A stretch of 64,000 nt of DNA, from positions 157,995,547-158,059,546 of the forward strand of contig JALIGW010000001.1 of NCBI GenBank assembly GCA_023053685.1, given 5' to 3'. The notes beneath the pieces were generated by a model that was not told where the DNA came from, made no database searches, and was given only the letters and a program-made list of their open reading frames with translations. Position 1 is the first letter of the stretch, and each line of letters begins with the position of its first letter. Made by a program: the position numbers and the translations under genes. This stretch comes from Diadophis punctatus similis (taxonomy: Eukaryota > Chordata > Lepidosauria > Squamata > Dipsadidae). Positions 11,356 to 22,983 of this stretch are shown one piece after another.

Positions 11356-11743
11356 TAGGTAGTCCTCAACTTACAACTATTTGTTTAGTGAACGTTCAAA
11401 ATTACAATGGCACTGAAAAAAGTGAGCTGACCATTTTTCACACTTATGACCATTGCAGCATTTCCCACCCCCCCAGGTCACATGATCAAAATTTGGGCAC
11501 TTGGCAACTGGCATGTATTTATAACAGTCGCACTGCCTCAGGGTCATCTGATCACAATTTGTATCCTTCCCAGCCAGCTTCCAACAAGCAAAATGTGATT
11601 CACTGAACAATTGCAGTGATTCACTTAACAATGGTGACAAAAAAAGGTTGTAAAAGGAAAGGGAGTAAAACTCATTTAACAACTGCCTTGCTTAGCAATG
11701 GAAATTTTGGGCCCAGTTGTGGTAATAAATCAAGGACTACCTG
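11356..11743. mobile_element. TA-flanked MITE (mariner-like), GGTAGTCC family
   Basis: The element runs from TAGGTAGTCCTCAACTTA to TCAAGGACTACCTG with TA on each side (11354-11355, 11744-11745). The interior (AACGTTCAAAATTACAATGG, TCACATGATCAAAATTTGGG) recurs at 14560, 20907, 34277, 47324 and 54970. It has no ORF. Confidence 0.85.
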
Positions 11744-11868
11744 TAATTCAGGATATCATATTTGGGATTATTCCGGTTTATCTTTCTGAGAATACTACCA
11801 GGCTAAGGTAAACAAAATTATTACTCCTGTGAACGATGAACTGAACACCAGTCTATCTAAGTTTACAT

Positions 11869-12021
11869 CAGTGGTGGGTTGCTCCTGGTTCGGCCCGGTT
11901 CAGCAAACCTGTAGGGGCAGTGGCGGGAGGCTCCGCCCATCTGCCCAGAACGCTTCTGCACATGTGCAGAAGCATCACACGTGAGCGAACCAGTAGTGAC
12001 GGGATTTACAACCCACTACTG
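11869..12021. mobile_element. hAT MITE (Ac-type TSD)
   Basis: Ends CAGTGGTGGGTTGC and CAACCCACTACTG. The duplications are GTTTACAT (11861-11868) and GTTTACAC (12022-12029), one mismatch. An internal short palindrome CTTCTGCACATGTGCAGAAG is centred near 11962. Confidence 0.88.
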
Positions 12022-12199
12022 GTTTACACCTATCACTGGTGAAATAATATGCTATGTTGAATCAAAGATTATCCTAACTGCAGGCTGGGAAACCTTGTTT
12101 AAAGATCAAGAGAAAGAGGAAGGATGGAAATAAGTTTTAAGGAAATGATCATGGGCGCTGATGTTAGGTTTGTAATCCTATGAACAATAAAAGTGAAAC

Positions 12200-12420
12200 A
12201 GCAATAGCACTTAGACTTCTATACCGCTTCATAGTGCTTTATAGCCCTCTCTAAGGCTGTAAATGCCAGCATATTGCCCCAACAAAATGGGTCCTCATTT
12301 TGCCAATCTTGGAAGGATGGAAGGCTGAGTCAACCTTGAGCCGGTGAGAATCGAACTCCTGGAGTGAGCAGTGAGTTAGTCTGCAACATTGCATTTTAAC
12401 CACTGTGCCACCACGGGTCC
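12200..12420 (-). mobile_element. Sauria-type SINE
   Basis: AATAGCACTTAGACTTCTAT through GTGCCACCACGGGTCC, a diverged reverse copy. The conserved core is TCCTCATTTTGCCAATC and GGCTGAGTCAACCTTGAGCC. Confidence 0.88.
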
Positions 12421-12462
12421 TGTGTGTTTAAAATACTCCTGCTTCCAGTTTCTTGTGTGTTA

Positions 12463-12682
12463 CAGCAGGTTCTGACAGGTTCTGGAGAACTGGTAGCGGA
12501 AATTTTGAGTAGTTCGGAGAACCAGCAAATACCACCTCTGACTGGCCCCAGAGTGGGGAGGGAATGGAGATTTGGCAGTATCCTTCCCCTGCCATGCCCA
12601 CCAAGTTACGCTCACCAAGCAACACCATACCCACCAAGCCACACCCACAGAACCAGTAGTAAAAAAAAGGATTTCACCACTG
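12463..12682. mobile_element. hAT MITE (Ac-type TSD)
   Basis: Left end CAGCAGGTTCTGACAGG, right end GGATTTCACCACTG. Perfect 8-bp duplications GTGTGTTA at 12455-12462 and 12683-12690. It is a relative of the copy at 27679 (shared TTTTGAGTAGTTCGGAGAAC). Confidence 0.9.
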
Positions 12683-12690
12683 GTGTGTTA

Positions 12691-14276
12691 TATTATAATG
12701 CTAACGTCTGAAAAAGTAGTTTGGAGTGAGTTCTTTTCACTGTCTGCCAGACCTCTCTTGTTTATATGTACAATGGGTGTATCAAATTTGGATGCAATGC
12801 CCATCTCCTGTCCTCTATGACACACATAAAACACTGCGGAATGACAACCTAAAACTGCACTGTGCCATTTTCCTTATTAGTGCTTGGCTGCTTCTTTGGA
12901 TACATTGGAAAATGGACCAATAATTCTGTCAATGCCTGATTTTCTTTTTAAAGAGACATCCTACCAAACCCAATATTGCAACTCTATCAAATTACGCACA
13001 ATCAACCTATTTACATGTAGTCACAATACTGCACTGCATTGGCTCTCAAGGCTTTATGTGTCAAGCTTGAACATGGGAGGTAGGGGGAAGAATTTTTTCT
13101 GGATTGTAACTCCTAATAAACTTAGACCCACATATTCTGAAAATGTTCTATTTATACTAATGAATAAATAACCAAAGGAATATACTGGATTAGAAGAGTC
13201 TCTGCATATATAGAAGCATGCTGCTGACATTTTTAGACTCGACCTTGCCCGCTTGTATTTTTTTTTAATGATGATGGTGGTGGTGATTCATTTCTAAAAC
13301 TGGATGAACCCATAAAAGCTGCTAGGATTTAAATGGATCCCATTTTGCCGATCTGATGTCCTGTCTTGAGCTCTCTTTCTACTTATCCTGCACAACTTCC
13401 TTCCAGCCTCCCTCCCTCCCTCCCTCCCTCCCTTGAGTCCCCCTGGAGCTGGATGTGAAGGACTAGCCAGGAATCCCCCACTTCTGCCCCCAAAGCAGAA
13501 AGAAATCTTCCTCCCTCGGCCCCCAGGCAAGGGAGGAGGTCAGCCCCTAATTGTAATCTTGAACAATATGGCTATTCATTGTTTTGCAGTTCTGGGAAAT
13601 ACGTTTAACTTCAGCTTGCTCAATGAGATGGCGCTTGAGGAAGCCACAGCTGCCGCATAGCTGTCCCATTTCCACTGCCCCCAAATGCCGCAGTTCTCAT
13701 TATAGGCAATTCGTCTTTTGACATATGGTCCTTCCATTACACTTGTGGCCCTGTTGCTAGGCAAGGATGTATATATGGGGTCTTCTTCCCTCCTTCAGCC
13801 GGCCATCCCTCTCGAAAGGAAGTTAAAGGCAGAGATTATGCTGCCCCACAGGGAAAAGTACAGCAAGGCACAGAGCTGGGGAAACTCTTTAAAACAGCAT
13901 CCCTTGTTTTAACAGTGCGAAACATTTGCAGTTGCTCTGCTCAGACTTCCTGTGTGCATCTACAGGAAGAGCTTTCCCTCAGACCACCATCATCGGCTGG
14001 ATTGGCCTCAAAACCATACACATTCTTCTGTTTCATGGTGGGCTAAAACACAGGATCTCAACAATCCCCCCCTCAAATGATACTGATAGTACGGAGGGAG
14101 TTTAGGGCAGTTTTCTCCATCCTAGAGTTCTTTAGGTGCATTGGGACTAAAACTGCAAGTATTCCCTGCATATCCAGAGGCAAGGCTGGTACTGATTTTC
14201 CAGAAATGGACTATTCAGTGGAAGAACAGGCGTCCTTCCAACAATTTCCTGGGATTAATATCTTTTCAGCTAAAGA
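12691..14276. other. Non-coding stretch with a (CCCT)n run
   Basis: A CCCT microsatellite of about six units is at 13408-13433. No other repeat or coding sequence is convincing. Confidence 0.5.
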
Positions 14277-14284
14277 ATTCAGAT

Positions 14285-14487
14285 CACTGGTGGGTTGCTG
14301 CCGGTTTGGACCGGTTTGCCCAAACCGGTGACGGGAATTTGTCCCCACTCGCCAAACCGGCAGCAGCTTGCAAAGAACCCTCTGCACATGCACAGAGGGT
14401 TATTTGCACAATGTGCCGGGGGATGGCAAAACATGCACTTCCGACACGATGCAAACCGGTAGGGAAGGTAAGTAGAACCCACCCCTG
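14285..14487. mobile_element. hAT MITE (Ac-type TSD)
   Basis: Ends CACTGGTGGGTTGC and AGAACCCACCCCTG. Perfect duplications ATTCAGAT at 14277-14284 and 14488-14495. The interior carries several copies of ACCGGTTTG and its complement. Confidence 0.9.
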
Positions 14488-14559
14488 ATTCAGATCCTTG
14501 ATGGATGGCAAGATAGGGAGTTGGGGAGGGCTCAAGTAAACAGGAAACATAATAAAGGT

Positions 14560-15852
14560 GATTTTTGACTTACAAGAAGTTGTTTAGAAGCCATTCAAAG
14601 TTACGATGGCACTGAAATAAAGTGACTTCTGGTTCTCACACTTACTGTATTTTTCGGAGTATAAGACGCATTTTCTTGCCCCCCAAAAGAGAGTGGAAAT
14701 GTCGGTGCATCTTATACACCGAATACAGCCATTTTTTTGGCCGCCTGAAGCCCCGCCCCTGCATCCCATTTTTGTGAAAAATGGGCCAAAAATACCCCCA
14801 TTTTTGCAAAAAATGGCCTGTTTTTCGCCCGTTTTTTTGCAAAAACGGGGCATGCAGAGGGTTTGGGAAGCCTGCAGAGCACTCCTAGGGGGTGGGGGAA
14901 GGCAAAAATGCCCATATTTTTTGCCTGTTTTTTTGCAAAAATAGGGTGGTTTTGCCTTTTAATTACCCTAAAAAACACCCCTATTTTTGCAAAAAAAACC
15001 ACCCTATTTTTGCAAAAAACAGGCACATTTTTGCCTTCCCCCACCCCCTAGGAGCGCTCTGCAGGCTTCCCAAACCCTCTGCATGCCCCATTTTTGCAAA
15101 AAAAAACAGGCGAAAAACAGGCCATTTTTTGCAAAAACGGGGGTATTTTTGCCTTCTAATTACCTCATCTAGCATGACTGGAGGAGGAATTCTGGTAGTT
15201 GAAGTCCACTAGTCTTAAAGCTGTCAAGTTTGAAGACCCCTGGGTTAGGGGTGCAAGGGTCTTCAAACTTGGCAAGTTTAAGACTTGTGGACTTCAACTC
15301 CCATTCCTGAGCTAGCATGACTGGAGGAGGAATTCTGGGAGTTGAAGTCCAGAAGTCTTAAAGCTGTCAAGTTTGAAGTTTGTAAAAAATGTACATGGTT
15401 GTAAAAAGTATACATGGTTGTAAAAAGTATTCTGCTACACTGGTATTTTATTAAATAATATATTACTACACCATTTGGTTCAGAATACTTTTTTCCTTGT
15501 TTTCCTCCTCTAAAATCTAGGTGCGTCTTATACTCCGGTGCGTCTTATACTCCAAAAAATACGGTATAATCATTACAGCATCCCCACAGCCACATGATCA
15601 GGCACTTAGCAACCAGCATTTGTTTATGACATTTGCAGAATCCCAGGGTCACATGATCGCCATTTGCAAACTTCTCAGCTGGCTTCTGAGAAGCAAAAAA
15701 CAATGGGGGAAGTGAGATTCACTTAACAACTGCAGTGGTTCACTGAACAACCTTGGTAAAAGGGTGGTAAAATTGGGGGCAACTATAACAACCACCTTGC
15801 TTACCAATGGAAATTCTGGTCCTAGTTGTAGTCACAAGTCAAGGGCTACCTG
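14560..15852. mobile_element. TA-flanked GGTAGTCC-family MITE, split by a nested element
   Basis: The two halves (14560-14644 and 15565-15852) read continuously as one GGTAGTCC-family MITE once the TA-flanked insert at 14645-15564 is removed. It ends TCAAGGGCTACCTG followed by TA. The left end is degenerate. Confidence 0.78.
14645..15564. mobile_element. TA-flanked MITE with TTTTTCGGAGTATAAGACGC ends, large inner palindrome
   Basis: The ends are CTGTATTTTTCGGAGTATAA and GTCTTATACTCCAAAAAATA, with TA on both sides. Near the right end the unit GTGCGTCTTATACTCC is repeated in tandem. The interior has an inverted repeat with arms at about 14785-14965 and 14975-15165, sharing TTTTGCAAAAA, GCATGCAGAGGGTTTGGGAA and CCTAGGGGGTGGGGGAAGGC. 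A second foldback at about 15170-15380 carries the GAATTCTGGTAGTTGAAGTC motif. Confidence 0.82.
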
Positions 15853-15854
15853 TA

Positions 15855-16488
15855 GACCAATTCATACTTTGCCTACTCAATAATGTTCCTCCAAAGCAAT
15901 CTTAAGTCAGCTCTAAGATATTTGGTGTTGTAAGGAGCTTGTATTTTCATTGTTGTTTTCCCCTGAAAGAATACTGCAGGTAGAAAGTGACTGGAGAGTA
16001 CTTTCGATAATTACAATATTGAAAAAAGTGTGTAAATATTCTTTGGGTAATGCTTTATATTAAACATTTATCTCTTCATAAGAATTGTAGATTCCAAGAT
16101 AAATATGGGAGATTAGTAAAGTATTCTTTGATAGGCAACATTATTGTTTGTGTTCCTGGTCTCATCTGGAACTCTACGAGCATAAAATAGGCGTCCTCAG
16201 AAAATGGCTGACATAGTGGAAATGCCCAGTAACAGAATGCCTACATTTTGGAAAGCAAACTGGGGGATTATCCAGTCTCAAGATTGTGTCTTTTTTTCTC
16301 AGGTGGGTCCATTGTCAAACACAGGTTCTCAACCAACCACCATTTTTCTTTTCTGAGAATTATGCTAAGATGTATAGTCTCAGCAAAAGCAATGCTGACA
16401 AAAGCACAGACCCTATTTTTTTCTTATAATGAAGATATTTTAAATGTAATGGTGAAGTCTGGTGAAGTAGAGAGCCTGGTTGGTATTA

Positions 16489-16552
<64 letters not shown>

Positions 16553-19500
16553 CACCAATGAACATACTTTCTACTGCTGCTCTTAACTATATGGTAGGAG
16601 CAATTTGGAATTGTATTAGGTCTTTAGTTCTGCAAGAAAAGACAGTATACTGTGCTCAGTACATTGTGGCCTGGGAAATGTTTGGTGCATTTTGGAGCTG
16701 CTATTTAAGTCCAGACAGAGCCATTAAGAAGACCCTACAGCCATCCCAGTAAATCCATTTTTTTATTTTTATAAAAATAAATAAAAATACATTATTCCTG
16801 TAATCCCTTAATTTGGGGAGAGGGGGCAAATGAATGGAGCTGAGCGTTTACATCCCAGTAAATCCAAATAGTATACTTAAATGGTCACATACAATGAACA
16901 GAATACAGGATAGAGGAAGGCTTCCATGGGGGTAAATATTAGAACATTGCTTATTTTATTCATTTCACAGGACTCACTTCCTCCATTCCCCCTTCTGACA
17001 CATCCATGCCTCCTGCTACTTGTTTCCAGCCAATAGCATTGGTGGCTTCATCAGGTTCAGGGTGTTAATTTTATCTTTGCTTATCAGATGCTCCTCTTTT
17101 TTCTACTCTCTAATGCATTCACATCTGGGTTGCAAACATCTTAATTTCCACTTCAAGGCACAACCCCTAACAGAGAACGGAAGAGATGTCTTAAATCCTT
17201 TATACCTGAGGACACCCTTAGAAGTTGTAGCTGAGTAACAAACACTTTAAATGGACAGTTATTTTGAATCTTGTGCCAGAATTCATTTGAAAGTATTATT
17301 TCAGTTTTAAATCTCATCATCATTGTAAGTCATGAAGTCCCTGTGTAATGTTGGCATGGAACTGCATCTGAAGAATGGGTGGGAAACTTAAGAAGCATAT
17401 ACATGGATAAGAACGTGAGAAAAAGTGACAAAGCAATGTTGCAAACAGAATTTAATTATTACACTTCATGATTAATAAGTGCTATAATATTCACTGGTTT
17501 TGTTTTTTAGGAAAAGCACACAAATTCTTGGCTAAGATGGCTACTGCTTTCACGTGGCTGGCGTGGTATCACAAGCCATTTCTATGGCACATACTCTTTT
17601 AGGATGGTAAAACAGGCACTTATGAGCAAAAGACAAGGAGTTCTGGAGGATTTCAAGGTTTGCATAAATATAACACACCATCAGAGGAGGAGATTTCTTT
17701 TTAAAATGTGGGATGAATAAAACCAGTTCAATAAGGACTAAAGAGCAGGAGAGGAAATCACAGAGAAGTGCACAGATGCCATTTCCAGCAATGCTTGCCT
17801 TGGGCCAGGCTGCCTGCAAGTTGTGGTTAGCAACAACTGGAAGGATGTGTGTTATGCACCCACACTTGAGTGAATTAAGAGCCTCCGGGCTACAATGCTG
17901 TAATGTTTTAATTGCTGGCCATGCTAGTTGCGTCTAATGGGAGTTGAAAGACCTCCCCTCCCACTTTCAATGAAAAGGATGTGCTTCTTTGCTTGATTAA
18001 ATCGATTACATTTGATACTTTGAGTACTAAAAGAAGCTAAAGCTCTTTTTAAAAACCTACACCAAAAACTAATCATCACTGTAATATTAAAAGCAAACCA
18101 GAATCTTGAGTGGGTAAACAGACTTCAGATTCATGAAATAAATATATATATTTAAAATCCCCCAACTAGCAAAGGCTACCAGGTTACTTGGTATTAAACT
18201 GGATGCATTTAGAATTAAAGAATTTGGAATTAAAAAAATCTGAGCGCCAGAATTCATCTGAATTCACAGTGTTTTCATCCCTGGCCACATAAAATTCCTC
18301 TTACATTTCCATAGTGTTATTGATGTGGGAGAATATTTAGTGCTTCCCTCATTAAAGAGTTAAAGATAAAGAAATTCTTGCAAATCCTAGAGAGAGCTAC
18401 CTATAAATCTCAGCCTTCTCCCGGTCTACCATTCCATGTAAGTGCCATTTATTATTTTCCTATTGTTTGTTTTGGGAATTAAGAGGGAGAACTTGTTCAA
18501 AATGAAGGATATTATTTATCCATGTTCTGTTTGTAAACTACAGCACATTCTTTTGTTAAAAGAAACTAGATTTATTAGTTCTGCTGTTTCAGAGGAAGTT
18601 CTCCAGATGTAGCTGGACTGCAACTCCCAGCATCCCTTATAATTGTCTATTGACGGTACACAGCTGAGAATTGTAATTTGAGGATTTTAAGCCTTCTATT
18701 TCTGATTTATATTCCCTGTTTCTGAGGCAACAATATAAGAAGTTGTGGGGGGAGGGTGTGTGAATGTTGAAAACTGGTTTGGAATCTCTATCCTCCTCCT
18801 CCCCCTCCCCCCCCAAAACAATTAGAGATGAAATTGTTTCCTCAGCTTTTCTTCCTAAATCAGTTTGACTGTTCTTGGCAACCTCTGTCCTTCTGCACAG
18901 CTAGTGGGGATTCCCTCTTCAATTCCTCCTCTGGGCTGTTCCAGCCATTCTGCTTTGTGCAGATGTGATGGTGCCTTCCTCTGCATCTGTCTCACTGTTA
19001 ATTATTTTACCAGACAAGTCTACAGCCTGAAGAAATAGACTGTCCATATTCTTTAACCTAACAGCACCTAAAAGTCATTTCCTCCAGTTCCTCTCTTTTT
19101 CCAGCAACGAAGAGCTTGGACAGATAGCAGACAACTGCTCAATTCCTGCGCCCCCTTTTTTTTGGCATGCATTTTATTCATTTTCAGAGAGCAAAACATC
19201 AGCTTCTGAACATACTTTTCTCTTTTCCCTGGACATGCAGAAATTCAATCTCCAGGATGTTGAATTTCCCAAATGTCTCCAGATGGGGGAGGAAAGCATG
19301 CAGATAAAGTGATTACCATATGCAAATGACAGGTAACAAACACATCAGCCGTGAGAAATCTGCTGATTTTACAAAGAACTGCTTTCTGGATAATTACAGA
19401 TGGAAGAAGGAAACAGTATAAAGAGTTCAACCAGAAGCAATGCCAAGAGGATATAGCACAATTACATGAGTAAAGCAGAACTGAAATACTTTATTGCCTA

Positions 19501-19930
19501 AAGTTTGACGTTATTGTCTTTAGGACAAAGGATATAGTACCGTACATATCAATCATTCAATCAGAAGAACTGGTTGATGTTGTGTGCTTACTCATCCTGA
19601 TATTTCCTAACCTGAAGCTAAGCCCAGAATTTTTGTTAACAAGCACATTGCAAAATCCTTACACCTATTTTAACCACAGCATGAATTCTCCATAATCTCA
19701 AACACACTCTTCTGGAGCTGAGTCCCACTGAAGTCAGGGGAAATTATTTCTGAGCAGAATGTTTGACTTCTGGAGACTATACTAACAGCAAGTACTATTT
19801 GCCATTTTCTTCTTCCGTGATTTTTTTTTCTGCTTTCCAACTAGCCTGTTGTTCTCTGATTGCTGGTGGATTCCCATCCAAGTGCAAATCATGAAGATCT
19901 CAACTCAATTGAATTAAAGCAAAGAGTTAA
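15855..19930. other. Long stretch without a gene
   Basis: A (TG)n microsatellite lies at 16492-16546. At about 18600-18680 a short piece, GGACTGCAACTCCCAGCATC, resembles common ancient MITE ends. I see no splice-bounded conserved peptide on either strand. Confidence 0.5.
16492..16552. repeat. (TG)n microsatellite
   Basis: About 27 TG units ending in a CGCGCGC stretch. Confidence 0.93.
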
Positions 19931-20174
19931 TAGCAATAGCAATAGCACTTAGACTTATATACCGCTTCATAGTGCTTTACAGCCCTCTCTAAGCGGTTTA
20001 CAGAGTTCAGCATATTGCCCCCAACAATCTGGGTCCTCATTTTACCGACCTCAGAAGGATGGAAGGATGAGTCAACCTTGAGCCTGGTGAGACTTGAACA
20101 GCTGAACTGCTGAACTAGCAGTCAGCTGACGTAGGTTGCAGTGCTGCTTTTAACCACTGCGCCACCTCGGCTCT
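19931..20174 (-). mobile_element. Sauria-type SINE, near full length
   Basis: It has a TAGCAATAGCAATAGC tail on plus, then ACTTATATACCGCTTC, through GCGCCACCTCGGCTCT. It is the best-preserved copy of the family in the window. Confidence 0.92.
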
Positions 20175-20906
20175 AATACAGGCTTCATCTCTTGTTCCTT
20201 AATGCCATCTCTCTGTATTGTAGTCTGCAGCTGGTTTTGTGTTTGCTTAGATTCAAGAAAACAGCTCCACACATATATGGCCATGGAGGCTGAGGTCTGG
20301 GAAGGAGAGGAAGCCAGCATACCAGACCCTGTCTTTGATCCAATTAATGTCTGACAGTCATGGAAAAGGGGGCGAGATGTTGATCTCCCAAAACATTTAG
20401 TTTCTAAAACTTTCTATATTTATCTTTTATACCAGTCTACCTTTTGTCAGGAGACAAAGGCAGCTGCAATAGCCAGACATGAGGCAGAATGGATGAGGTT
20501 GTCGTGTCTGGATTTGGCTGGAATTTTTCATGTTTATATTGGGACAAAAAGAGATGTTTCAAGGCTAATACTTGCCTATGTTTAATTTCTGTATTTCTCT
20601 TTTTAAATGGTGTAGGCACATGCATAAGCACTTACAGGCATACACATTTTGGTTTGGATTCTTCCCCTCCAGTTTTTTGAGCAGTTTCTGAAGTAATTCC
20701 ACATTGTAATTTGCTGTTCCAGTTTTTGTGCATTGCAAGTTTGCTGGCCTTTAGGTGCCATGAGCTTTATTTAAAAAGAACACTTCTTGGATCTTCTTCA
20801 ACTCCCATTTCTATCTTGTCGCTTATCAGAATTTATAAAAATAGTTACATCCTGAGTAAGTTGGATGCAAAAAACATTGTACACTGAAACACTTGATAAC
20901 CCTGTA

Positions 20907-21281
20907 CAGGTGTTCAACTTACAACAATTGAGCCCAAAATTTCTGTTGTGAAGTGAGACATTTGTTAAGTGAGTTTTGCCCCGCTTTACAACTTTTCTTG
21001 CCACAATTGTTAAGTGAACCACTGCAGCTAATAAGTTAGTAACCTGGTTGTTAAATGAACCTGGCCTCCCCACTGACTTTGCTTATGAGGTCTCAAAAGG
21101 TGATCTTGGGACACAGCAATCGTCATAAATATGAACCAGTTGCCAAGCATTTGAATTTCAATCGTATGATCATGGGGATGCTGCAAAGGTTGTTAACTCT
21201 GAAAAACAGTCATAAATTTTTTTTCCAGTGCCGTTGTAACTTTGAATCATCACTAAACTGTTGTAAGTCAAGGACTACCTA
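20907..21281. mobile_element. TA-flanked GGTAGTCC-family MITE
   Basis: CAGGTGTTCAACTTACAAC to GTCAAGGACTACCTA with TA on each side. The interior matches the family in reverse (TTGCTTATGAGGTCTCAAAA, AACTTTGAATCATCACTAAA). Confidence 0.83.
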
Positions 21282-21283
21282 TA

Positions 21284-22356
21284 CAGTTCTGACCCAAAAT
21301 TTGCCCCCATTCTTTCTAATCCCATGTCTATAATTGAGAACCATTCTGGATCCTTAGATGCTAATGAGACTTAACTCTGATCGTGGTGATAAATACATGT
21401 ACACAAGTATGTTCTGGAGTCAGCCTTTTTCTTTAAGACTAACCGGTGCCCAACCTGCCCAAATACAAGGAAACATCAGTGGAGGGAAAAGCCCCAGATG
21501 CTGCTGCGAAACACCATCATTCTGAGTGTAGAACTAATTCATCCCATTGTGTATCCTGGATAGTGCGAGAGTATGAACCAAATGGACTAGTAACCTTAGG
21601 CAGCCAAACAACCACTCTCTACTAACACTGTAATCTCCCGGCTAATGTACCATCGCCATATGCTGAATATATATATACCACTACAACTCTTGTCATGACC
21701 TTTAACTGGAAATAGTGCCTCATAGGGCAACACTTTTTGAACCAAGTGTCAAATCAGCTAATTCACAGAATGTGTCTAGAATCTGGGACCCATGATTCCC
21801 AAGGAGATGAAATTTGCGGAAATTATGGCTGTTTCAGTGCTACTGCTTCTGCTGTGCTGCTCTTGCAGTCACATATCTAAATTTTCAATGTTCTGTGACA
21901 GTTTCCCAGCCAGTCTCACAATGCCTTGCTTTCTCCCCCACCCAGCAGACACTTACCTGCCTGCTGGGAAGGAAATGGAAGGGGAGATTTCCAATGTTCT
22001 TTGTCAGATTTCCACAAGGAAACTCAATGGGGAAGCCAGCAGGAAGTCAGAATCACTCCTGCTCCCACTGCTTTTTTGCCCATTCTTAAGTCATTCGGTT
22101 TCTTTAGGGAAGGAAATATCTCTGAAACGATGGCTCAACAGGGAACAGGTTGTCTAGTCATGATATATAAATAAAATTCTTGATTCTATGTAGGAAGGGT
22201 CTAACTCTATATTTGAGGATGCAAATTTTGGAAATATAACACACAATAAAATAAAGCTGTAATAAATTATATGTAGGATGTTCTTGAAGATAATTTGAGA
22301 ACTTCAGTTGATTCGGGACGATGGACATCTCCCAAAGCATGTAGGCAAATATATAT
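21284..22356. other. Non-coding stretch, nothing recognised
   Basis: ORFs of 82-121 codons overlap at 21792-22174, but none has a recognisable domain or flanking splice signals that I trust. Confidence 0.45.
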
Positions 22357-22452
22357 ATGGTCATGTTTCTAAGTTTTTGCTATCCAGGAGGAATATATAT
22401 ATATATATATATATATTCCTCCTGGATAGCAAAAACTTAGAAACATGACCAT
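22357..22452. repeat. Perfect 96-bp palindrome with (AT)n centre
   Basis: Every base from 22357 (ATGGTCATGTTTCTAAG...) pairs with its complement up to 22452 (...CTTAGAAACATGACCAT) around a centre at 22404/22405 made of AT repeats. No mismatch is seen in either arm. It lies just past the putative ACTR2 3' end. Confidence 0.95.
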
Positions 22453-22983
22453 TTTCATTATGGTGACAAGCCCTGAACCCTCCTTTCTGAAAACATTAAT
22501 TTATTATATACTCCACAACTCCTATTTCTTTGTTTTTATATTAATGATTTGTTTAATCTTTTTTGCAAGAGATTTGCACCTGTTAACTGTACAGGTAAGT
22601 AATTTGTTTGTTGCATACTATTTTACATCACCAAAAGGCATTCGCTCTTATTAAAAATGCTATTGACTGGAAAGTAACTTTTTTACTTATTCAGTTCTGT
22701 CTCCACTTAAAGGCAAAGTACTGCTAGGTTTGGCCATATATTTTATAATGAAGTCTAGGCTCCAATCTTTGCCCTAAGTTATTTAAAACTGTTTCTTATC
22801 TTGGTAAGAATAGAAATCAGTGGCTAAATGTCTCAGACTGGAGCTGGAGGGGCGAAGGGAGAGATACGTGTTATTTTGCATGCAATTAGTTTCATTCATC
22901 TTTAACAGTTCCTGGGAAAATCAAAGTCAGTTGTTACCCCCTTAGCCCTTGTTGGGACTCCTTATCTTTAGAATTCCTAGTAC

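Noticed and set aside
16248..16752. ORFs containing long Cys-Val runs
   Set aside because: They read through the (TG)n microsatellite; flanking residues show no domain.
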